12,078 nucleotides of DNA from Gonapodya sp. JEL0774 (taxonomy: Eukaryota > Monoblepharomycota > Monoblepharidomycetes > Monoblepharidales > Gonapodyaceae): positions 1 through 12,078 of the forward strand of contig JADIIX010000348.1 of assembly GCA_027604505.1 (NCBI GenBank). The letters run 5' to 3'. This document shows, one piece after another, positions 1 to 9,376 of this stretch; position 1 is the stretch's first letter; every line of letters begins with the position of its first letter. Below the pieces are notes generated by a model. That model saw only the letters and a list, made by a program, of their open reading frames with translations, was not told the DNA's origin and did no database searches. Both the position numbers and the translations under genes were made by a program.

Positions 1-1847
1 AACCCCGCTGCAGCTGTCAGGTACGCCCCGCCTGCGTACTCATCCGTGTGGGACATCCAACCACTGAATGTTTCCCCCACGACCGACGCAGTCCCGCCGG
101 GGACGACGACGCGGGCTCCCGAGACCATTCGGGTGAAGAGCATGGAACCGAGAAATGTGAGTGGTGGAGAAGATAGGGAGGAGAGGGGAGTCAAAGCAAG
201 CGCGATGGAGATGTCATTGTGCGGTGTGGACAGAACGCGGGTGGAGTGGGTTGAGGCGAAGGTGGAGAGAGATGTCCGGAGGTAGTCGAATGTACTCTGG
301 AAAAAACACGAGTGAGTAAGGCATGAATGTACAGATACTACTATTTATGTTGGAGCAAAACCCTACACCCACCCACCTTCCGTTCCTCGAGAACTGCCTT
401 CCACCCTTGCTTCCCCATACCAACCAATGTGATAAATACGTCTAGCACCTGAACAACGCCTGCCCTACCCGCATACATTGCACCCACGGCTCTAACGGCG
501 TCCTCATCCGGACCAGCAATGCACGCACCACCGACGGGCACCATGAAGTTCTTGTCCGTGGACTGCACGAACAAATCCAACCGGCCCACATTGCACGCTT
601 CCGAGATCAATCCCGCGCACCTCCGAGATTGGACACCGTAGGCGTTGTTGACTACGTGCGGGATGTTAAACTCGGAGCAGAGCCTGGCAATCCCGGGGAG
701 ATCGTCGGGGGCTCGCGGTGCAAAGCAGGAAGTCGTGGTCAGTACACAAGCGATGGTGGAGGGATCGCGAGAAGTGAGAACGTCACGGAGAGCGGCGAGA
801 GAGGTGGTCAGTTGGTCAGGATGGGAGGGATGGGGAACTACCGGCACAATCAAAGGTTGGAACCCTGGAAAGTGTGTGGGTGTTGTAGAAATAAGAAGCA
901 CCACCATTCCATCACAAACCAGTAGTTCAGGTTACTGCTTTGAGAATCACACTTCTCCTGGTATTCACCTGCAACCCTGATGGCTTTGAAAGCACTTTTT
1001 TGATCTATTCGTGACCACACCACCCATTTTGCACACGCTCTCTTCTCAGCCACGGAGCGGATTGCCATCGCGATGGTCATTCCAGTTGCCATGGGGTAAA
1101 CCAAGGCGGCAGAAGTGGCGCGTTTTGAGTACCCTGCGATACGGAGGGCATCGACGACGAGAGAGTTGGTGACCGTCTGGAGTAGTGAGGAACCAAAGGC
1201 TTTGGGCTGGATCTCGAGGAGGTTGCCGGAGCGGCCTATGCCATGAGCGAAGCTGGAGTGCGGGAGGTTGCAGTGAGTACGAAACTTCACATGCAACAGT
1301 CATGGAGCTCGAAAGTTTCCGCTGACGCGTGAATACTTGAGGAAGAGATGTCCATTCCAGTCATATTACAAGCAACAACCACATGCTCTTCAGTTTCATT
1401 TTGGTTCACCAGTGGCAGCTCTCTCAAGAATTGAGTTCGTGACTAAAAGAATTTCCTCCAATTTCACTCACCCCGTATTTCTTTTCCGCACCAAGTCACT
1501 CCACACGCGCGCTTCTCTTTCTCCTACTCCGACATTACCAACGAAATTGTTCGAATCCGAGGCCGCGAGCTGCGCGAGGAAGAGCTCAATGACGTGGTCT
1601 GGCCAACCTTGGAAAGGCAGTGTCTTATGAACGAGCTATGCCGAGACACAAGCATTAGCTATTAAAGTAAATTGACCGTCATGCGGAAGTAGTACGCGCA
1701 GAGCGGAGTCGTTGGGCATCGTGGAACCAGGGGACCCACCAAGTCCTTGACCAGTTTTTCTACCGATCTCCAGCTTTCCGACGCCTGCTTGGCATAACCG
1801 CTGTTTTTGATGATCTGACCAGCGAGCACGTAATTGTCCTCGTTCAT
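1..1847 (-). CDS. SEPSECS: O-phosphoseryl-tRNA(Sec) selenium transferase (SepSecS), 3' end cut by window edge
   Basis: SepSecS is a PLP enzyme that converts O-phosphoseryl-tRNA(Sec) to selenocysteinyl-tRNA(Sec) using selenophosphate, the last step of eukaryotic Sec synthesis. Exons on the minus strand: 1847-1740, 1635-1472, 1252-969, 864-377, 296-1; all phases agree (0, 2, 1, 0). About 447 residues are visible; human SepSecS has about 501, so a C-terminal tail lies beyond base 1. Family motifs are near identical to animal enzymes: [15 protein letters not shown], then HGIGRSG with Arg98 and Gln106 (phosphate binding), [44 protein letters not shown] with the PLP Lys at 290, MYAGRAG with Arg319, and [10 protein letters not shown] and [15 protein letters not shown] in the last exon. 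The Met at 1847 is the first in frame and aligns with the family N-terminus. Donors are gtgggt, gtgagt, gtgaat and gtgggt. No internal stop or frameshift was seen, so it looks functional. Identity is very sure; exon edges are fairly sure. Confidence 0.95.
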
Positions 1848-1956
1848 CCAAACGGGAAATGCGGAACAAATCCAAAAGAGACACAGCAGTTTCGGGTGAC
1901 CAAAGCAGTGATTGCTTGTGAGAGATTCAAATCAGTACACCATAGAGCCCAGTACA
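1848..1956. promoter_or_regulatory. Putative bidirectional promoter between SepSecS and an unknown gene
   Basis: Only 109 bases separate the start codon of SepSecS (minus strand) from the proposed start codon of the unknown small protein gene (plus strand). Both 5' UTRs and any core promoter must fit here or overlap the neighbouring transcript. I see no clear TATA box or CCAAT box. The call rests on gene arrangement only. Confidence 0.4.
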
Positions 1957-2730
1957 ATGCCCCTGACTCTTGCGCAGACTCTGTTCGGCGTTGGTGAGCT
2001 CAAGATACTTGCCTTGTAATTCGCTCTGTTCATTCCTTTTCATCCTCGTGGTTAATCATTCGATCCCGAACGGAACTGTATATTATTATGTAGTCGAACC
2101 AACGCTCACATTTGCTTCTGGCGCTTTCGCGATGATCTTTCCTAGAGTTCACGTTGTGCTACGGTATCCCCTCTTTATTGACCGGACAGACTGGGAAACC
2201 GTGGAGAGAGGAGAGACCGGCCGTGCAATCGCAGTTGCTGACACGTCCCAAGGTGTAATCGTCGACCTCTTGGTCAGGCTTTACGGTGAGTTTTCAGCGC
2301 TTGATTCTGTGCCATCTTCACTGTAACGTCTTGGTGGCGTGGCTAGTAGCTGCCGCAGCAGACAGTATGGTCATTCGAGATACACGAGCAAGTGATGATG
2401 GAATTAACAGTCTCTTTGTCGTGAAATTCAGGCTCTGCCCTCTTACCGCTCGCCGTCTCCGAGTTCCTCCTTTTTCATACCTCAGCCCGCTCGCGCTCCA
2501 AAGTGTACCTTGCGTCGTTCCTGCTGTTCTCGGACATTGCCACTCTCCATGCTTTCTACGTCGCCTACCAGAACGGCCAACGAGCCGCATTTCGTGAGCG
2601 GAGAGGTGTATTGAAAGGACAACGGGATGCTAAGGAAGGTACGAGAAACAAAGCAGTCGCGTTCAACGGGATCGTTGGAATTGGGATGGCGCTCGCGAGA
2701 GGTGCATGGCTCGGCGGGCTGTTTAATTGA
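1957..2730 (+). CDS. Hypothetical small hydrophobic, probably membrane, protein (157 aa)
   Basis: I do not recognise this protein. The gene model joins exons 1957-1993, 2148-2285 and 2432-2730, with donors gtgagc and gtgagt and acceptors ctagag and ttcag; both introns are phase 1 and the frame stays open to TGA at 2728. The product starts MPLTLAQTLFGVV. It has hydrophobic stretches at about 1-17, 61-73, 83-104 (VYLASFLLFSDIATLHAFYV) and 132-156, and a basic loop at about 106-133 rich in Arg and Lys. Three or four membrane passes are plausible. Between the first two hydrophobic stretches is a charged segment, DRTDWETVERGETGR. The last exon is the surest part. The 37-base first exon is the weakest, chosen because its phase fits and its protein continues a hydrophobic segment. 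It is divergent from SepSecS, so co-expression is possible, but nothing in the protein itself points to selenium metabolism. Confidence 0.65.
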
Positions 2731-3806
2731 GAGTCTATATATGTGGACCGAGGAAGACTGGAGCAGATGAGATGCATGATGGCGCGGTTTGTACAAATCC
2801 TAGAGGATCAGAAGGCTGTGAACTTCGTAATTATTGGGCGATTTCATCGAACACATCAATGCCAGAAATTCTGACTGGCTTTCACGTCATTGAAGGTTCT
2901 GAACTGAAATAAGATTGTCTTTGGAGTGGTGGGTTGCACGTATTAGGTTTGTGTTTGACTTTTATCGTGAGATTCCACGGGAGTGCATAATGATGGATTA
3001 CACACTAGCACGGAGATATGCCACAGAGCTCGACTCTTCTTCTTCCTAAGGACACACCTCCGGTGGTTGTGCTGTGTGCAACCGAATACGGGTTGCACCT
3101 GTTCCCTCCACACCAGTACGTCATACATGTGTGACGCCACAAACTGCTCTAATATGCTGATACATAAACGTCAGAGATATCCCCTCTTTTTCCAAATTTC
3201 CGTCCGCAACACAAAACCACCCATAAACGCAAAATTGGTAAACTGATCTTGACGCTTCTCATTGGGGACCATCCATACCGGTAAGCCACCTCGTGGTCTG
3301 TGCAGTTGGAACATATCCATGTCCACCCTCACCCTCCGCCAATTCTCATGAATGGTGGCGACAATTGTTTATGTAAGTCGCTAGCTAATCTTTGACCTAC
3401 TGCAGCGTGACAGGATCGGTTACAATGACAAACGTAGACCAGAAACGGGATCAACTCAAGTGTGAACGAGTTGATTAATTTGACGTTGTCCAACCAAAGA
3501 CAAAGTAGATCAGAGAATCGTGCCGATGCATGGATATCAGGTGGTCAGCGGTGGACAGTGAGGATTGAATAGCGGGTAGTACGACGGAATAAAACTATGG
3601 CCACAACTCTAAGTGGTTCCGAAGTTCCGCGTTTCAGGCGGATGATGTTCCTTCATTTGCGGGAATGAGAGCAGGAGTCTTGCCGATCCTTCGTGTATTT
3701 GGTGTGACTGCTTGGGGGACTGCTCCGTGAGGCCTGTTGTTGTGAAGACAGGCGCAAACACTCACAGTCCCGGACTGAGCTCACACAAGGTTCCCCACCC
3801 ACTCGA
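2731..3806. other. Gene-free interval (about 1.1 kb)
   Basis: Short ORFs occur on both strands (for example 2983-3246 plus and 2943-3140 minus), but their products are low-complexity, Cys/His/Thr-rich and resemble no family. I found no intron-joined continuation and no tRNA-like B box. The 3' UTR of the unknown gene and the 5' UTR and promoter of the SnoaL-like gene must lie here. One near-palindrome with TGACG half-sites is at 3119-3136. Confidence 0.6.
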
Positions 3807-4509
3807 ATGCCTACCATCGCTGAAGTTACTGAAGATCGCAAAGGTTTCTCGTCTGCCATGCTGTCGTGGGACGGGAAGAAGTTCGCAGAGGTGAGTGTGC
3901 TCCAGCATGCAGAGCGTGGACTGCGGCTCATCTCCCGCCGGTTTCGAACTCGTCCGACCAATCTCCAATCATCCACTCGCAGAGATACTACACCTCAGAT
4001 GCTATTTTCATGGCCCCGTTCCTTTCCCCTTTGATCGGCAACGATGGTCCGTGACTCGGTGTTTCTCTGACAATTCGCCAATATATTATTCACATATATT
4101 CATCCACTCCCGCCTTGCCAGCCGTCTCACTCTTCCCTGCGGGCCTAATCGCCGCGACCAGCATGGCTCGTCTCGAGATCGTTCCGGAGGAGCTCGAGGA
4201 TCTCAGCGCCGACATGTTCTGGGAACGCGGGCGCTACACCATCTTCGTGGCCGACGGGAGCGAGGGGGAGGTTGGGAAATACTTCTGCATCAAGAAAAGG
4301 GATCCCGTGACGGGACACTGGCAGATTCATAGGGACGCTATCAGTGTGGGTATGGTTTTATCCGAATCCCCGTTGGGTAATTTCTGTCTGCAGGCCCTGA
4401 CTGCCCACAATAACTTCATCCCCGTATTGATGGATGCGCCTGATCCGTGTCAACACTCACACAGGCGAACCACCCGCCGAAAGCCAGCGCTACAGCGACA
4501 TCTGGGTAG
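3807..4509 (+). CDS. SnoaL-like / DUF4440 family protein (about 138 aa)
   Basis: Exons 3807-3890, 3983-4046, 4122-4345 and 4465-4509 join in phase into a single-domain protein of the cone-shaped alpha+beta barrel (NTF2/SnoaL-like) superfamily. The DUF4440 pattern is visible in order: an N-terminal helix (KGFSSAMLSWDGKKFAE), RYYTSDAIFMAPF, a helix ending GLIAATSMARLEI, FWERGRYTIF, GEVGKYFCIKKR and the closing HWQIHRDAIS. Length and order match the family, whose members include small enzymes and binding proteins of mostly unknown substrate; none can be named here. Introns are 92, 75 and 119 bases. The second donor (gtccgt) is unusual but is the only in-frame solution I found that keeps the helix preceding MARLEI. 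The 3' end is less sure: an alternative donor at 4350 with the acceptor ending at 4393 would give a short tail stopping at 4413. The chosen model ends ANHPPKASATATSG. Confidence 0.82.
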
Positions 4510-4865
4510 TCTCACACCTCACTGATGAGACATTCCCTACTAGTTCCCTTCTTTCCAGTAGCAGCTGTATACATAATAGTCGTATCCAAAACAAAAATAA
4601 TCTCTTGATTTGCTTAGAACTTTTCCGTACCTGTCTCTGTTTTCACATGGAGTACGGCAGACATGCCCCCAGTTTGTCAACGGGACACTGAAACCCGTTC
4701 AAAGTTGCTTAGCGACAGGGATTTCTTCTCCAAGTATATGTGTCTTTGATGCACGAGAAACAACGACTTGCGCACACCATTTCAAGGGACATCCCAATTG
4801 GTCTATACATGAAGCTGACGGTCTTATGGGCATTTCAATACAAGAAGCACTCAAAGTCAAAACTA
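4510..4865. other. Convergent intergenic gap
   Basis: This stretch separates the 3' ends of the SnoaL-like gene (plus) and the rhomboid gene (minus). The ORFs crossing it are short and without family resemblance. It must hold both 3' UTRs; I see no structured element. Confidence 0.5.
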
Positions 4866-6252
4866 TCATCGCTGACCCCACGCCGCGTATCCAACCACGC
4901 CTGCCACCCATCCCCCTGCATACCCCGCCCAATCCAGCCTACCTCCGATCGCAACTGTATCCCAGAACACGTGCCCTAAGACTGGCACTCCGATTGTCCA
5001 CAGCGCCCGCTCGGTGAAGGACGGTGCGATGCCAGAGTCCAAGAGCGTCGCAAAGGTCTCGACGGCGATGACGTGGCCTGACGAGGGTAAGGTGGATGCT
5101 CGGGAGTTGGTGAGGTAGGAGTACGAGAGAGATGCGAGGGCGGTGCAGACGAGAGCCGATGTTATGAGGTAGATGAACGAGGTTTCGCCGAGAGTGGCAT
5201 AGGCGATTCGTCCATACGTATACATCGCCCGCAGGTAATTGATGAGGTGGAGTACGTTCTCGAATGAAAATTGCGAGAAGAATAAGTGAGTCGGCGAGGT
5301 GACAAAGTGTGGATGGAGGCGAAAGGTTCGGACGAGGTGGAGTTCTTGGAGTAAGTAGAGGATGCTTGGAAGTATGAGGAGTAAATCGAGAACGGTGAGG
5401 TGGGAAAGAGTTTTGAGGACGGTGCGGTAGCTAGCAAGGTGAGCATAACAGATATCAGCAACCTTGTGTGCGAATGCGTGTAATTTGCGGAGACAGAGTA
5501 GTCACTTTGTAATGAAGACGTCGAGGAGCGCTCCTGGAACGAACCACCCCATCGAATCCTCTAACGAGCTAGCCCCAGTGAGGTGACGGCTCAGAGGAAC
5601 AAACTTGGGTATTGTTCTCCCGCATCGTGCACCCATCCAAGATGGATAACAGACACAGGAGTCGTGGGCCACACAGAGCCCTGTTACCACATGCCACGAA
5701 CACCATTTTTAAAGACACGATCAGCACACTGTAGACATTGCAACTGGGGCAAAATCACTCACCGTCGCCACAACCGCCCAGACAACTCGGCAAAGACAGC
5801 ATTCTTCTGAGATCGTCCACACTGACGGGCATCCTCCACCTCGCCACTGGATTCGCATACCACCCTCCAAACGCACCCCAAAATGACGCTTCGGGATACC
5901 GGTCGAAGGTTGCTGTGGTCATCAGCCCAAGGTCGCCGAAACGTACGGCTGATCCGTGTTGTGCATATATTATTAGTCAGCTGTAACACACATGAATCGT
6001 CACAAGTGACACGCGAAACCACTCACCTGCTCCGTTGATTAATCGTGGAGTCAAATTCAAATTGCGCGACATGTACGATTCTTTATCTGCCACTTGTGCT
6101 TTTGCGTAAGCGCGGAAGGAAGAAACATCTGGTCGGGTGAGGAACGCTGCAAGGAGTGCAGCAAGAGCGAGCCCCAGAAGCCATGCCGAGTTGAGAGAAG
6201 AGTGATGTGCAGATGGACGTGGTCGGAAGTGTGTGGAGGACGCGGGCGGCAT
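4866..6252 (-). CDS. PARL/Pcp1-like mitochondrial rhomboid, probably catalytically dead (343 aa)
   Basis: Minus-strand exons 6252-6027, 5948-5763, 5560-5506 and 5430-4866 join in phase (1, 1, 2). Residues 1-23 are Arg/Ser/His-rich without acids, as in a mitochondrial presequence, followed by a membrane segment at about 24-39. The last exon carries the rhomboid core: a membrane helix near LLLILPSILYL, then VTSPTHLFFSQFSFENVLHL, matching the position before transmembrane helix 2, then FIYLITSALVCTALASL, LPSSGHVIAV with the nucleophile position Ser273, and WDTVAIGG leading to DWAGYAGG. In active rhomboids this last motif reads D-x-A-A-H-L-G-G or similar; here Tyr326 sits at the catalytic His position. 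The family cleaves inner-membrane proteins such as dynamin-like GTPases (Pcp1) or PINK1 (PARL). This copy may be a pseudoprotease. Length matches Pcp1/PARL (about 350-380). The acceptor at 5949 is supported by a CTGACTAAT branch-like site about 25 bases upstream. The 55-base third exon is the least certain part. Confidence 0.75.
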
Positions 6253-6377
6253 GGGAAACGATACTGAAGTGAACGTGGCAATGAGAGGGGTCGTGAGGAT
6301 GATCGGCTGTGGTCAAAAGAGGACACGCTTAACACAGTTTTGGGTTTACATTTATGTACATTTGCCTTCCTAAAAGC
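6253..6377. other. Short spacer between tandem minus-strand genes
   Basis: Only 125 bases lie between the stop of the F-box gene and the proposed rhomboid start. It must carry the end of one transcript and the promoter of the next. An in-frame hydrophobic stretch upstream of the rhomboid Met begins after a ccacag acceptor-like site, but there is no room for an earlier exon unless it overlaps the F-box gene. Confidence 0.4.
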
Positions 6378-7762
6378 TCATTTAGTCCGCGCGTAAGCCT
6401 GAATCCTCGACACTGTGTCCAGATCCTTGGGTACGGCACCCGCATCAACAAGCTTCTTTAGAACTGCGACAGGACGGTTCAGCCGCACAGCGAGCTTGAG
6501 GGCGCTGGACAGAGATGATGAGGAGAACGTTTGAGAGAATGGTGAACGGCAAGCGGGGTGGGTATGCCCGTCCCACCCTGAAATGGTTGTTACGCTCGAC
6601 GGGGGGAGACTCTTCGGCCGCAGCTCCACCGGATCCGGTGGTGGAGTTGGAGTTTGATTGGGTGGTGTCAATCTGCACGGTTCCGGTCCATCGTTGGAGG
6701 TTTCCTGTTCTGGCCATTCTCGAGCTGCAGTTCCTCCCAGAAGACTATCCAGACAAAGATCCCCACCATCCCTCACAGCCAGCAACAAGCACTGGCCAGG
6801 AAGTTCCGCGGGTATGAAGGTTACTCTTGGTGGAGGAAACTCGAGATCCTCTGGGATCTTATGGTCCGTTAAATCGCCTGGAGTGGCCGAGAGACACTCG
6901 TGCGTATACTTCGCTCGAAGAAACTCCGTCAACGACGTCCAATCAGTCGGAGAGGCTGAGAGAAGAATTTTTCGGACAATGGAGCGGTAGGTGAGAAGGA
7001 AAGCTAGGAGGTGTGGCTGGTTGTATTCTACGGGGCATTGCGTGACTGGATCTCTCGGGGACGACACACCATCGACAGGCCAAAACGCTGAACTCACTGC
7101 ACGCTTTCAAGATACTCCTCTCATTCTGGTCGACGAGAGCTGCCCCTCGTGACAAGAGTATTATCACAAGGGGTATGTTCGTGGTCCGAAGCAGCCAACT
7201 AGTGATAAGAGCAACGTTTTGACATCTGCCTGCCCAAAATTTAGCAAGTCAGAGGCAAACTTACTTTGGAATCTGCTCCCCGCGGATCATTACATGCTTC
7301 TCTCCGATGTCCCCGGCTCTAATTTCCGTTACGGAACTTCGTGACCCTTGGTCCACCACCTTCCCTTTGTCACCCTGTCCCCCACCATACAGCTCGTTCG
7401 AATTTTGATCTTCTGTCCATCTCTGCATCTCCCGTTCATTCTCTCGCCTCCATACGTTATCCAGGAGCTCCAATACCTGCTGGTCGAAGAAGGGATACCC
7501 GATCGCCCGACACACCGTCTCAGGGATCTGCTCCAATGATGACCCATATTTCGACAATAAATAGAGGGTGCGGAGGTATGGCGAGGATGAGAAGGACTGT
7601 TTTCGGGGAAAATGGCGAGTTGGAACAAATCACAAATGGCGGAGCGCAAAGAAGAAACCAGACCCTCAGAGACTTGCAGGCGCGGGCGAGCAAAGTATTG
7701 TCGGCAAGAAGGAAGATAGATGTGAGGATTTCAGCAGGAAGGGTCTCGAGCGTCGCAGTCAT
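6378..7762 (-). CDS. F-box protein with ankyrin-like segments (about 393 aa)
   Basis: Minus-strand exons 7762-7664, 7596-7265, 7198-7098 and 7027-6378 join in phase (0, 2, 1). The N-terminus, LETLPAEILTSIFLLADNTLLARACKSL, has the F-box pattern (L-P-x-E-I-L-x-x-I-F, about residues 6-32) that binds Skp1 in SCF ubiquitin ligases. Later segments look like degenerate ankyrin repeats: IPLVIILLSRGAALV, NQPHLLAFLLTYRS and, at the C-terminus, ALKLAVRLNRPVAVLKKLVD, where such repeats would bind the substrate. Residues about 280-335 are Pro/Ser/Thr-rich and probably disordered. Three introns are 66-70 bases. The first donor (gtctgg) is non-standard; without that intron the F-box frame hits a stop soon after. 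For the second intron an alternative acceptor at 7226 gives a 39-base intron, too short to prefer. The Met at 7762 was chosen because an earlier in-frame Met at 7900 would overlap the divergent UreF coding region. Substrate unknown. Confidence 0.75.
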
Positions 7763-7817
7763 CGGCGTTTCTGTCAGTGATTGATGGGTTCGACTTCGTT
7801 TGTCTTGACTGATCGGA
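7763..7817. promoter_or_regulatory. Very short divergent promoter gap, F-box gene / UreF
   Basis: Start codons of the F-box gene (minus) and UreF (plus) are 55 bases apart, or up to 94 if UreF starts at the Met at 7857. Transcription start sites must overlap the opposing coding regions or sit within this gap. No TATA box is seen. Confidence 0.35.
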
Positions 7818-8874
7818 ATGACCAGGAGATCCCAACACCAGATGACTTCCATTACAATGAATCCCCGAAATTCTCCCATCCCCCCATTTGCGCCTGGCAA
7901 TTCGTGGCTTCTCTACCAACTGGCCGACTCAGCCCTTCCCACGGGTGGTTTCGTGGCATCCGCGGGGCTCGAAGCCGCTGTCGCCACCGGACTCGTTCGG
8001 GCCACCGATACAGACTCTCTGACACGATTCTTGACATCGTCGATCCATACATACGCGTACTCGACGGTACCGTTCGTGGAGCACGCTTGGAGGGCGGTGG
8101 ATGAGGTGGTAGGGGAAGTGGTGCAGTGTGAGCACAGGAGCGTTCGCAAAGAATCGGGGGAGATTCGAGCCGATGATGCCCCAGAAAGCAGTCCGACCGT
8201 CGCTTCTTCATTCGCATCTCGCATTTTATGTGCCACGGAGACCCTTGTTCGCCTCGATCGTCTGTATGAAGCCTCCACATCCAGCGCGGTCGCTCGACGA
8301 GCATCGTCCACCCAGGGTGGAGCCATGCTCATGTTGTTCAGCAAGAGCTTTGCAGAAGTTTCTTTAGCTCAAGCAGTAGAGAAGAAAGGTCTCATAGAGG
8401 GATCACCTGGCGATCCCGGGGGAAACAAGCATGCTCTCAGGGAGGTTTTCGATGCTTTCAAACTCGCGTTAAGACGGGACGAAAGTCCCGGCCACCTACC
8501 AATATGCTTCGGCATTGTCAGTCGATGCTTGGAACTAGGGCTTGGTGAGTCGACCCCAACTTTTTCATCATAGTACCATGAAGCTCATCCTCTTGTCGTG
8601 GATACTGTCAGCGGACTCCCTTCACCTTCACCTTTTCCTCCACTCGCGCAGTCTTCTCTCCTCTTCCGTACGGCTCAATCTCGTTGGCCCGTATCTCGCC
8701 CAACGCGTACTCGCTTCCCTCCAGGACGTCGTGCGGAATGCGTTGGCAGGCGCGTTAAAGGAAGCCATGGCCAGAGACATTTGGGACGAGGGAGCGGTGG
8801 GAAGCACGTGTCCTGCGATCGATGTGGTGCAAGGGGTACATGAGAGACTATATTCAAGGTTGTTCAACAGCTAG
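7818..8874 (+). CDS. ureF: Urease accessory protein UreF (up to 329 aa)
   Basis: UreF works with UreD/UreH and UreG to load nickel into apo-urease in the cytosol; it gates GTP-dependent nickel delivery by UreG. Exons 7818-8544 and 8612-8874 join with a gtgagt donor, phase 1. The signature LADSALPTGGFVASAGLEAA is at about residues 35-54, followed by the helical core with SSIHTYAYSTVPFVEHAW. The second exon encodes LHLHLFLHSRSLLSSSVRL and NLVGPYLAQRVLASL, the conserved C-terminal helices. It is longer than bacterial UreF (about 220-240 aa): there is a charged, Ser-rich insert around residues 98-132 and a Gly/Pro loop (GSPGDPGGN) near 195-203. Met at 7818, 7842 or 7857 could be the start, since the family core begins only at about residue 29; the first is reported for completeness. 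The gene implies that the organism makes a nickel urease, as many fungi do. Confidence 0.93.
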
Positions 8875-9376
8875 GAGTCATGTTATGGATTGTTGTTGAT
8901 TGACCAGTGTGTATAGATGGTGGTAGCTACATGGTTCTGACTTTGCAGTATGTACATATATATAAGGGTGTGAGGTGCAGAAATAGCTTGGTATCGTTCA
9001 AAATCTTGGAAACCTGCACAGTCCTTCACAACTTGCGAACAGAGGATCCCCGCACCCAGGCAACATCCGCAACCTCAACCTTCTTTAGTGACCCACTCTC
9101 CAGATGAGATCACAAACGATCGTGTCTCAATCCACCCCGTTCAGTCGAATGCTCATTTCACATCGTGCATAAGGGTTCAAGACGCGCTGACTGACTTCTG
9201 CCTTCCACTAAGTAAAGATCCTGAGCCACCTCGTTTTCGCTGCAGGGCGGTGACCATACCACGAGGTAACACTACGTATGATCGAACAAAAGATCGACCG
9301 ATTGGAGTGGGAGGGGGTCTGAACATAGACCAGAAAATTTTATATAGGCGGATATGGATCAGAACTGACGTAATAC
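8875..9376. other. Convergent intergenic gap of about 500 bases
   Basis: The UreF and kinase genes end towards each other here. The minus-strand ORF at 9177-9380 begins directly at the kinase stop region and could be a downstream exon if the kinase has an alternative 3' end. Otherwise only an AT-rich tract (tatgtacatatatataa near 8949) stands out, consistent with a UTR or polyadenylation region. Confidence 0.45.

Noticed and set aside
1337-1630. Plus-strand ORF and a parallel plus-strand frame resembling a coding exon ([20 protein letters not shown])
   Set aside because: The reverse strand of this stretch is SepSecS exon 2, with [15 protein letters not shown] clearly readable; the plus-strand reading is its shadow.
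2686-2910. TGA at 2728 of the unknown gene as a possible selenocysteine codon, given the SepSecS neighbour
   Set aside because: The reading beyond TGA looks random, and I found no convincing SECIS stem with the ATGA/AA/GA core downstream.
2731-3806. A tRNA-Sec or other tRNA gene in the long gap
   Set aside because: No acceptable A-box/B-box pair or acceptor stem was found by eye; B-box-like strings such as the one near 3613 do not fold into a cloverleaf.
5949-6000. Alternative acceptor (gttacag) for rhomboid intron 1
   Set aside because: Using it puts a TAA stop in frame within two codons; the next acceptor, gatcag, keeps the frame open and has a branch-like CTGACTAAT before it.
7762-7900. 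F-box protein starting at the upstream in-frame Met at 7900
   Set aside because: It would overlap the UreF coding start, and the added residues do not look like an F-box N-terminus.
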